From positions 446,222-510,221 of the forward strand of contig NZ_KE384084.1 in the NCBI RefSeq assembly GCF_000423725.1: 64,000 bases of DNA, given 5' to 3'. Within the stretch, counting starts at the first letter, position 1; each line of letters starts with the position of its first letter. The translations under genes and the position numbers were made by a program. Source of the stretch: Streptococcus devriesei DSM 19639. GTDB taxonomy: Bacteria > Bacillota > Bacilli > Lactobacillales > Streptococcaceae. The notes beneath the pieces are model-generated. The model searched no databases. It had not been told where the DNA came from and was given only the letters and a program-made list of their open reading frames with translations. Positions 56,051 through 64,000 of this stretch are shown piece after piece.

Positions 56051-58945
56051 TTACGACTGCCGGGTAAAGCGACCGGTATAGTCGATATTTTCATCTAAAG
56101 GATGAGATAATTTTGGAGAAACACTTGTGTATTGCCAAGCAGCTGCATTTGCATAGTAATTAAAGGATTTGGCTTCCTCTTGGTTCATGTAAGTGTAGCC
56201 TTTGGCATAATGTGCAATCCAAAAGTTATTAAGACCGAATTGCCCTGTATTGACACTTCCGCCGCGAATATCCAACCAGCTTGCCATGGTATAGTGAACC
56301 AAGTTGCTGTATCCTTGACGCCTCATCTCAGCCTGCCAGGCTTGAACATTAGCATTAATATTGTTCAGCATTGAAGACTCTTCCATGTCATTTACCATAA
56401 CAGTTGAAGAAGACAGACCATGTGCCTTAGCAGCGTTGACAAAATAACGCGCTTCCTCCTGTGCTCCTGCTGCCGATGTATAGTGAGAATAGTGATAGGC
56501 AGAAACTTTGACACCTGCCGCTTTGGCATTAGCAATTTGTGATTTTGCATAAGGATTAATATAGCTGGTACCTTCTGTTAACTTAACAACAACTCCCTGA
56601 ATCCCTTGCTGCTTTAAGCTCTTAAACTCCGCAACAGAAATACTGCCGTTATGGCTGCTGATATCAATAAAGTAAGATGGCAGAGCAATCGCCGGCTTTT
56701 CAGCTTCCAATCGATAAGTTCCTGTATCAAAACCAACTTCTTGGCCATCTTGATAGGTCACATAAGCATGAACATGGTAGCTGCCTTTGATATAGCCATG
56801 ATTTTTTTCGTTAACCGTAATGCTGATTTTGCCGTCCTTGACAGCGCTGTTGGTATACCAGTAGAGATTGCCTTGTTTATTTTCTGACCATGCAGCAACC
56901 TTAACAGATTTTAGTTTTTTAGAATTACTGTTTTCTGTAACGACAACATCCAAAGTGCCTTTTTTAGCCTGATGATTGGTTACGGTAACCTTGGCATTAG
57001 CGATTTTAGCCGCAGTAACTGTAAACTCTTTTCCGCCCATACCGATTAGTTTATTATTTTCCAGTCTGCTTTTGCCATAGACATGCGCATTGTAGCGCCC
57101 TGTTTCAAACTGATGATTTTTAAGGAGAATTTTCGCCTCATAAGTTTTATCTGCTACCTTACGGGCTCCATACCACTTAATATCATCTTGATTGTTCTTG
57201 CTGGTCCACACAGGAACCTGTACGGAGGAGATATAATAAGGCACATTTTTTAGAGTAACCGTGTATTCATTGTCACTCGTTTTAGCAATGTTCGCTGTCA
57301 CAGCCGGCTTAGGGACTGTCAGAGTCGCTGTCCCAAGTCCCGACAGTCGGCCATTTTGATTGTGATAGACATGAATATTATAAAGGCCGTAACCCTTGTG
57401 ATTATCATAGCTGGCAACTGCTTCGCCTTGTTTATCTGCCTGATACCATTTCAGGTCATCCTGACCTTTTTCATTTGACCAAACAGCAAAGGAAACTTTG
57501 CTCTTATCCTTAATGTTAGCGGCGATGAGTTTTAATGAAATACCTTTGGAAGTTAACTTAGCTTCAGCGGCTGGTTTGGTAATCTTGTAAGCTCCCAAAA
57601 TTTTTCCTGACTTCGTTCCGTCAGTATAGTCTGTGTAAACATGAACATGATACATCCCAGAGACATTTGCGTGGTTTGCGATATTTATTTTAGCCGTCGC
57701 TTGATTATTGGTAACTGCTGGTGTATACCATTTGAGGTCATCCTGGCCTTTCTCTTCGGACCAGACAGCAACGCTGACAGATTTTATCACTTTTGTCTTT
57801 GGGCCGCCCTTGACAACAACATCAAAAGTACCAGAGGTTTCCTTGTAACCGACAACTGAGGCAACCGCATCGGAACGGCTGTCAGCATTATCAAAACCTG
57901 AGCTTGTGCCTAAGCCAATTTGAGACTGAGTAACGGTACTGTAACCGTAGATGTGAGCTTGGTAGTGACCCAGAGTCTTTTTATGATTTTGCAGATTGAC
58001 TGACGCTTTATAGCTGCCATTAGCTGTTTTTGCGGCCTTATACCACTTCAGGTCATCCTGGCCATTTTTATCTGACCAAACAGGAATTTGAATCTGCGTG
58101 ATGGTATTTGGAACATTGGAAACAGTAATCTCAAAATTGTTAGCTGAGGTTTTTTGAATCCTTGTTTTAATCTGCGGCTTAGCAATCGTAACAGTCATTG
58201 CATTGAGCCCTGTCATCTTACCCTTTTGATTAGCATAGGTATGGACATGATAGACTCCATATTCGCGATGATTTTTGAACTCGGCATAGGCAGCTCCCAT
58301 ATTATTAGCAGTGTACCACCTAAGATCATCCTGTCCTTTTTGTGCTGTCCAAACTGCAAACTGAATCTTACTGCCCTTGGCAATAGGCTGTTTGTATTGC
58401 AATTTTATCCCTTTTGCCTCAACTGTGGCAGCTGTTACTTTTTTAGGTGCCTTTTGCACAGCTGCAGCACTTGACCGAGAAGTATTTGTGACAGCTATTT
58501 TTTTCAACGGTGCTACAGCCTTCTTAAAAGACTGATAAGACGAGATTTGTTGGCTTTGAGTGCCAGCTGCGGCTCTTGTCGTTGGCTGACTTTGAGCTTG
58601 AACATCTGCCTGACTGGATACAGGCTGGCTCGTGGTTACAGCAGCAGCCTTATTATCGTCTTGAGAGGACTTTGCTGCTTGTGACTCAGTAACAGTTGTC
58701 TGAGCAGGCGCCTGCCCCGATGTCTCTTGACTGACAGGCTGGCTGACGCTGCTTGTGCTTGGAGCCGTACTTGCCGTTGATGCCGATGTTTCGGCGCTGC
58801 TTACTGCTGCTACTTCAGAAGACGATACCTTCTCTGAAACAGGGGCCGTTTGAGCTGTTTCATCTGCGGATACCTTACCGGCAGTTATAAAAAGAGTTAA
58901 GGCCAGAGGAATCATCAGATAGGTTTTAACATTATTTTTTGCCAT
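56051..58945 (-). CDS. atlA: Surface autolysin with six Bsp-like repeats and GH25 muramidase domain (AtlA-like)
   Basis: 964 residues. Signal peptide about 1-27 (cut near VSADE). About 28-160 is rich in S, T, A, Q and V. Six GBS-Bsp-like repeats follow (about 170-755), each with VW/AW...KGQDDLKWY and YHVHxY motifs. The GH25 domain (about 760-964) has FIDISSHNG (Asp) and VNDMEES (Asp/Glu). It cuts the MurNAc-GlcNAc bond in peptidoglycan. Length and order match S. mutans AtlA, which affects cell separation, biofilm and surface proteins. No LPxTG; attachment is by the repeats. Start fixed by GAAGGAAAG 6 nt before ATG 58945. The repeats fall into two similar triplets. Confidence 0.92.
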   Translation of the reverse strand: MAKNNVKTYLMIPLALTLFITAGKVSADETAQTAPVSEKVSSSEVAAVSSAETSASTASTAPSTSSVSQPVSQETSGQAPAQTTVTESQAAKSSQDDNKAAAVTTSQPVSSQADVQAQSQPTTRAAAGTQSQQISSYQSFKKAVAPLKKIAVTNTSRSSAAAVQKAPKKVTAATVEAKGIKLQYKQPIAKGSKIQFAVWTAQKGQDDLRWYTANNMGAAYAEFKNHREYGVYHVHTYANQKGKMTGLNAMTVTIAKPQIKTRIQKTSANNFEITVSNVPNTITQIQIPVWSDKNGQDDLKWYKAAKTANGSYKASVNLQNHKKTLGHYQAHIYGYSTVTQSQIGLGTSSGFDNADSRSDAVASVVGYKETSGTFDVVVKGGPKTKVIKSVSVAVWSEEKGQDDLKWYTPAVTNNQATAKINIANHANVSGMYHVHVYTDYTDGTKSGKILGAYKITKPAAEAKLTSKGISLKLIAANIKDKSKVSFAVWSNEKGQDDLKWYQADKQGEAVASYDNHKGYGLYNIHVYHNQNGRLSGLGTATLTVPKPAVTANIAKTSDNEYTVTLKNVPYYISSVQVPVWTSKNNQDDIKWYGARKVADKTYEAKILLKNHQFETGRYNAHVYGKSRLENNKLIGMGGKEFTVTAAKIANAKVTVTNHQAKKGTLDVVVTENSNSKKLKSVKVAAWSENKQGNLYWYTNSAVKDGKISITVNEKNHGYIKGSYHVHAYVTYQDGQEVGFDTGTYRLEAEKPAIALPSYFIDISSHNGSISVAEFKSLKQQGIQGVVVKLTEGTSYINPYAKSQIANAKAAGVKVSAYHYSHYTSAAGAQEEARYFVNAAKAHGLSSSTVMVNDMEESSMLNNINANVQAWQAEMRRQGYSNLVHYTMASWLDIRGGSVNTGQFGLNNFWIAHYAKGYTYMNQEEAKSFNYYANAAAWQYTSVSPKLSHPLDENIDYTGRFTRQS

Positions 58946-59075
58946 ATTACTTTCCTTCAAAATATAGTTGTTTTCATTATAACATATTCGCAATTGCCTC
59001 TCAAAATCAAGAATTTTTTCTGCAGTATTTTATGTCGTATTTTTTACAATTATTAATTAATAAATCCGAGCAGCC

Positions 59076-59106
59076 AAAAAGACCCCAGCATCTGGCTAGG
59101 GTCTTT
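59076..59106 (-). terminator. Terminator of eno
   Basis: AAAGACCC and GGGTCTTT with an inner CCAG/CTGG stem; T run on the minus strand. Confidence 0.75.
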
Positions 59107-59127
59107 AAAAGGTTATTCAATCACCGA

Positions 59128-60462
<1,335 letters not shown>

Positions 60463-60584
60463 TTAATAATACCACAAAGTTGGAACTTAGGCAAACTAAA
60501 AAAGGTGTGTTTGCCGCACTTCCCTAAAATAAAAAAGGAAAGGCGTTCTTTTCTGCCATGTTTTTATCGGAGAAACAGTTCCCT

Positions 60585-60623
60585 AATAGAATAAAACCTG
60601 AGAACAGAGCAGCTGTTCCCAGG
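60585..60623 (-). terminator. Terminator of the DUF4352-like gene
   Basis: CCTGAGAACAG/CTGTTCCCAGG with one mismatch (60597-60623), followed on the minus strand by TTTTATTCTATT. Confidence 0.7.
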
Positions 60624-60655
60624 CTTGCTGTATTTTTTGTGCAGGTGTTCAGCTG

Positions 60656-61306
60656 TCAAACTGAACGCGATTTTTTTTGATAGGCAGACTGAGGTACCCA
60701 GTAAGCATTTCCGAAATTGACGATATAAGGGGATGTTTTAGAGATGGTAAAATAAATTTTGACATCAATGGTCTTCCCCGGTTCAATGGTCTCCGGAATT
60801 TTTTCATTGGCGGCATAGTCGCTTAAGTCTGCAATATCAAATGTTCTGTCGTAGATATAGAAATCTTGGGGACTGAACTGAATCATGTTCCTCGTCGTAT
60901 TTTTCACGCTGACAGTCAGAGCAATTTTTTGATCGCCATCAGAAGTTTCTTTCATCTTAGTGTTTGATACTGTTTTGACACCTGTTACAGTGACTTCTTC
61001 ACCGCTAGCCAGCTCAGCGCTCTCGCCAAAAATATACTGCTTAATTTTATTATTTGGATCACTGTACCAATCATCATAGCTGCCGCTGCCGTTTCTTATC
61101 CTATCATAGAGCTTTAGCCGTTTAATTTCTTTTTTCTTGTTGGCAATGGTTCTGTCCTGCATAGCGTTTGTCGCCGTCCATTGATTAAAATTTTGTCTGG
61201 ATACTATATAAAGAGCACTCATAACAAGAGTAATGAGAAAGAAAAAAACTGCTAAGCTCATAAAGACAATACTGATAATTTTCCAGACATTCGTTCTTTT
61301 TTCCAT
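60656..61306 (-). CDS. Membrane-anchored DUF4352/telokin-like domain protein
   Basis: 216 residues: an N-terminal membrane helix (WKIISIVFMSLAVFFFLITLVMSALYIV), a basic stretch (NKKKEIKRLK), then an extracellular Ig-like domain (EEVTVTGVKTVSNTKMKETSDGDQKIALTVSVKNTTRNMIQFSPQDFYIYDR, ETIEPGKTIDVKIYF) of the DUF4352 type. Function unknown. The next upstream gene is a shortened paralog. Confidence 0.7.
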   Translation of the reverse strand: MEKRTNVWKIISIVFMSLAVFFFLITLVMSALYIVSRQNFNQWTATNAMQDRTIANKKKEIKRLKLYDRIRNGSGSYDDWYSDPNNKIKQYIFGESAELASGEEVTVTGVKTVSNTKMKETSDGDQKIALTVSVKNTTRNMIQFSPQDFYIYDRTFDIADLSDYAANEKIPETIEPGKTIDVKIYFTISKTSPYIVNFGNAYWVPQSAYQKKSRSV

Positions 61307-61329
61307 TTTCGTCTCCTTGCTGTCCGCTT

Positions 61330-61605
61330 CTAATCATCATAGCTTCCATCTAAACCGCGGTTCCAGCTGTAGCGATAATAAGTATTTCTAATATCTTTAG
61401 CTTCTTTTTCCTTATACTTTCTCGCTGTTTTTCGATAGTCAGAAATTTTATCTTCCTTATCTTCTGAGCTTTCAGTTAACTGATGAACGTCCTGCTGGGA
61501 TAAAATGTAAACGGTTGTCATAGTCACCGTTGAAATGACAAAAACACTGGTTAAAACAATGAAGACTATGCCGAGAACCTTCCAGACATCTGTTTTTTCT
61601 TCCAT
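61330..61605 (-). CDS. Short paralog of the DUF4352-like protein (N-terminal half only)
   Basis: 91 residues that repeat the N-terminal plan of the following gene: MEEKTDVWKVLGIVFIVLTSVFVISTVTMT versus MEKRTNVWKIISIVFMSLAVF, then a charged region ending in RGLDGSYDD, where the longer protein has GSGSYDDWYSDP. The DUF4352 domain is absent. Either a truncated duplicate or a stand-alone membrane partner. The two genes are 23 bases apart. Confidence 0.65.
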   Translation of the reverse strand: MEEKTDVWKVLGIVFIVLTSVFVISTVTMTTVYILSQQDVHQLTESSEDKEDKISDYRKTARKYKEKEAKDIRNTYYRYSWNRGLDGSYDD

Positions 61606-61742
61606 TTTTCCTGCCCTCCCTCAACTTTTCTTGGGTTGATTATATCACTAAATTTCCCTAAAAAGCAAATTCTGCCTTATCCGCACAGCTTTTCTCTCTA
61701 AAATAGTGTATAATTTTTATAAATGACAAAACGAGGTGAACA

Positions 61743-62198
61743 ATGACTGATCTAGAGAAAAAAGTTTTGGAAAGTGCTCAGGGGGAACGCCGGTTAAACC
61801 CTGATGAACAGCGCAAGTATTTGGGGACTTTTGCTGAACGCTTGGTGCTGAGCATCCTTTTGGCAGACGCTGAAAAGCGCGCTGTTTTTGAGGATTTCGA
61901 TGCTATTTTAGCAGACCTCAAAGCAAACTATGATGAGTGTTTCCTAAAGATTTCACCCAAGCTCTCATTAAACAGCCAGATGCTTTACATGAAAAAAGCG
62001 CAGGAAGCTGACCTTCCTGCTACAATCGTTGATGAAGACAGCTGTCAGTCTCCTTTTGGCTTGCTGGCTCATACAAATAAGGCTGAACACCTTGAAAATA
62101 CGGATATCAAATATCTGTATCCACAGCTGTTTGCAAAAGAAAAACAAGAAAATCCCCAAAAGAGAAGTCTGTGGCAAAAATGGTTTTCAAAAGATTGA
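61743..62198 (+). CDS. YueI/DUF1694-family protein
   Basis: A 151-residue soluble protein with the YueI pattern: RRLNPDEQRKYLGTFAERLVLSILLADA, YDECFLKISPKLSLNSQMLYMKKAQEADLPATIVDEDS and SPFGLLAHTNKAEHLENTDI. Function unknown. It lies 9 bases before a HAD phosphatase gene and is probably in one operon with it. Confidence 0.82.
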   Translation: MTDLEKKVLESAQGERRLNPDEQRKYLGTFAERLVLSILLADAEKRAVFEDFDAILADLKANYDECFLKISPKLSLNSQMLYMKKAQEADLPATIVDEDSCQSPFGLLAHTNKAEHLENTDIKYLYPQLFAKEKQENPQKRSLWQKWFSKD

Positions 62199-62207
62199 GG
62201 AGAAAGC

Positions 62208-62870
62208 ATGTATCAGACGATTTTATTTGATTTAGACGGCACTCTGACCGACTCCGGACAGGGAATTCTTAATTCTATCCGCTATGCCCTGACCAAACTG
62301 GGCCACCCTATTCCAAATGATGAGCTGCTGAAAACCTTTATCGGTCCTCCTTTGAAAATCAGTTTTGAACAAACTTTAGGTATGTCTTTGGCTGAAAGTC
62401 AGGCAGGCATCAATTTTTACCGGGAGTATTTCAGAGAAAAAGGAATCTTTGAAAATCAGATTTACCCAGGCGTTCCGGAACTTCTGAGATCCTTGAAAGA
62501 GCAGAACAAACAGCTCTTGGTAGCTACATCAAAACCTGAAATGTTTGCACGGCAAATTTTAGAACACTTTAAACTCAGTGATTTTTTTGACTACATCGCC
62601 GGCGCCAGCATGGACAGTTCCCGCAGTAAAAAAAGTGATATTATCGCCTATGCCTTAGACAATATCAGCAGCACAAGCCTTTCTGCAGCCATGATGGTTG
62701 GCGATCGGAAATATGATATTTTAGGAGCTAAGGAAAATCACATTGCTTCAGCCGGCGTGCTTTATGGCTATGGCAGCTTTGAAGAGTTACAGGCTGCAGG
62801 AGCTGACTACCTTGCCAAAAACACGCAGGATTTAAAACGGATTGTGCTGGAAACCAGCAAAAACAATTAG
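62208..62870 (+). CDS. HAD-family phosphatase (phosphoglycolate phosphatase-like)
   Basis: A 220-residue HAD hydrolase: motif I FDLDGTLTDSG, motif II VATSKP, motif III Lys of RSKKSDI, motif IV MVGDRKYDILGAKEN. The alpha-helical cap lies between I and II. It removes phosphate from a small metabolite; annotation as phosphoglycolate phosphatase or nucleotidase is tentative. Last gene of the operon with the YueI-like gene. Confidence 0.87.
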   Translation: MYQTILFDLDGTLTDSGQGILNSIRYALTKLGHPIPNDELLKTFIGPPLKISFEQTLGMSLAESQAGINFYREYFREKGIFENQIYPGVPELLRSLKEQNKQLLVATSKPEMFARQILEHFKLSDFFDYIAGASMDSSRSKKSDIIAYALDNISSTSLSAAMMVGDRKYDILGAKENHIASAGVLYGYGSFEELQAAGADYLAKNTQDLKRIVLETSKNN

Positions 62871-62883
62871 CATTTAAGGTATA

Positions 62884-62919
62884 AAAAAGTGAGGAAAATC
62901 ATGATTTTCCTCACTTTTT
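62884..62919. terminator. Perfect 36-bp palindromic terminator
   Basis: AAAAAGTGAGGAAAATCA and its exact complement, 14 bases after the phosphatase stop. Confidence 0.85.
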
Positions 62920-63036
62920 AGGAGATTTATGAAAAAGAAAGTTTTAGGATGCTTATAATATAACAAGGAAGGCTTAAACGAAACTTAAGATTGTTTGCTG
63001 TTTATAATTTTTATTTAACCTTGCAGAATAGCCTTT

Positions 63037-63711
63037 TTACTTTTTTCTTTCAAATATTTTATAAGGACGCCCGACTTTGGTATAGATGACACGGCTGTTG
63101 AGATATGTATGCTCTTCTAAATAAGCAACATATTTGCGGATGGTAACGTGTGAAATCTGACAGCTGTCGGCCAATTCCTGAATAGTAAAGGGAGCAGCCA
63201 TACCCCTAATAGTCCTCTTGATTTTTTGCAAGGTTTCTACAGACAAGCCTTTATCCAATTCTGCGGCAGCTTGAGACTGCTCTGCTTTGCTGCTGTTCAT
63301 GAGCCGGTCAATTTGAGCCTGCTCTACAGTTTCTTTGTTTAGATTGGTTATTTGTCGGATAAAGAGATTAATGCTCTGCTGAAAACGCTGATTGGTAAAA
63401 GGCTTGATCAAATAATCAATAACACCTAAACGAAGCCCCTCTTTAACGGTCTGAGCTTCATTGGCAGCTGTTATCAGGATAACATCACTATTGCTGTGAC
63501 ATTTGCGAAGTTCACTAAGCAAATCAAGGCCGCTGCCATCTTTCAGCTGGACATCCAGCAATATTAAAGCCACCTCACACTTTTCCAGAAGCTCCTTAGC
63601 GTCTTTTAAAGAATTGGCTGAATAAATATTGTCAAACTGCCCGCCTTTTTCCAAGTAATTGCGGTGAATAAATTCAACCATGGGGTCATCTTCTATAATA
63701 AGTACATTCAT
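63037..63711 (-). CDS. Response regulator, CitB/DcuR type
   Basis: 224 residues. The receiver domain has the acidic pair DD (residues 8-9), phospho-Asp in ILLDVQLKDG, T/A in ITAANEA and Lys in YLIKPFTN. The C-terminal part has a winged-helix/HTH (FTIQELADSCQISHVTIRKYVAYLEE) of the CitB/DcuR/MaeR group, which usually senses di- or tricarboxylates. It overlaps the upstream gene by 4 bases (ATGA). The signal is unknown. Confidence 0.87.
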   Translation of the reverse strand: MNVLIIEDDPMVEFIHRNYLEKGGQFDNIYSANSLKDAKELLEKCEVALILLDVQLKDGSGLDLLSELRKCHSNSDVILITAANEAQTVKEGLRLGVIDYLIKPFTNQRFQQSINLFIRQITNLNKETVEQAQIDRLMNSSKAEQSQAAAELDKGLSVETLQKIKRTIRGMAAPFTIQELADSCQISHVTIRKYVAYLEEHTYLNSRVIYTKVGRPYKIFERKK

Positions 63712-64000
63712 GAGCTTCCCTCCCTGTATGGTGAAATCAAGATGAGCTGAATAAGATTACGCTCTGCTTTCATTTCAAATACTGCCTGATTTCCTTTAAG
63801 CATCTGTCTGAAAAAATGATTGTCAAAATGGTTTTGCAGCTGCTCTTGCTGCTCCTGTGACAAGGTCAGAAAATACCTGCTGGTCAGCTGATTATTTTCA
63901 TAGTGAATTCCTAATGAAAGTTCTCCCGGCAAGACGAGCTGCAGCAACACATGGTGAATATAACGGTAAAAGTTGATTAAGGCCTTGGTGTCTTCTTCAT
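63708..64000 (-). CDS. C-terminal part of the partner of the response regulator (cut by the window edge)
   Basis: The frame is open through the window edge; about 97 residues are visible. They contain LQLVLPGELSLGIHYENNQLTSRYFLTLSQEQQEQLQNHF (cut here) and end ILISPYREGSS. No GxGxG-type ATP-binding box is in the visible part. By position it should be the sensor kinase of the CitB-type pair; the C-terminal end of such kinases normally shows a G2 box, so it may be degenerate or another kind of protein. Confidence 0.55.
   Translation of the reverse strand, partial: EEDTKALINFYRYIHHVLLQLVLPGELSLGIHYENNQLTSRYFLTLSQEQQEQLQNHFDNHFFRQMLKGNQAVFEMKAERNLIQLILISPYREGSS

Overview
The window looks like a chromosomal segment of a low-GC Gram-positive coccus, most likely a Streptococcus close to the mutans group. 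Supporting this: Obg with DUF4044 and DUF4649 neighbours, infC-rpmI-rplT, cmk next to a LysM/SAG1386-type protein, an EbsA-like protein, enolase, PheA-LCP-RlmD, and a roughly 960-residue autolysin with six Bsp-like repeats plus a GH25 domain that resembles S. mutans AtlA. Identity is inferred from recognition only. No rRNA, tRNA, CRISPR array or intact insertion sequence was seen.

Layout. 1-15100: an ABC-F ATPase behind a long leader with attenuator-like RNA structures; a GntR-regulated ABC transporter; obg; several hot-dog thioesterases; small membrane proteins; an Rrf2-controlled oxidoreductase/hydrolase operon ending in a broken SDR gene; and a degenerate PezAT toxin-antitoxin locus beside gene debris. 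15105-17506: a HxlR-type regulator divergent from a DsbA-like / MBL-like / NTF2-like operon. 17673-24961: a visibly AT-rich carbohydrate island (PTS EIIBC, GH13, GH36 alpha-galactosidase, two AraC regulators). 25265-48286: the aromatic amino acid (shikimate/chorismate) supra-operon on the minus strand, in two blocks (rlmI-aroD-aroE-aroB-aroC-tyrA-ylbF, and aroK-aroA-pheA-LCP-rlmD). About 10 kb of extra genes lie between the blocks. 48417-62870: ltaS, translation genes, pepT, atlA, eno and small conserved genes. 63037-64000: a CitB-type response regulator and the end of its partner.

The most interesting part is the material between the aro blocks (31798-40080). It holds a second AroD, a YdiB-like second AroE, two paralogous MFS transporters, a 972-residue flavoprotein (Old-Yellow-Enzyme domain + FMN-binding domain + fumarate-reductase-like FAD domain) and a divergent LysR regulator. 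Between the LysR gene and the operon lie a palindrome, a cre-like site and an almost perfect Rex operator (ATGTGAA-CCAA-TTCACAA). I infer a pathway that imports quinate/shikimate, interconverts it with dehydroquinate/dehydroshikimate, and uses the cyclohexene double bond as an electron acceptor for NADH. This would be a redox-controlled organic-acid respiration or electron-sink module spliced into a biosynthetic operon. Reductive quinate/shikimate metabolism is classically known in Lactobacillus plantarum; assigning it to these genes is inference.
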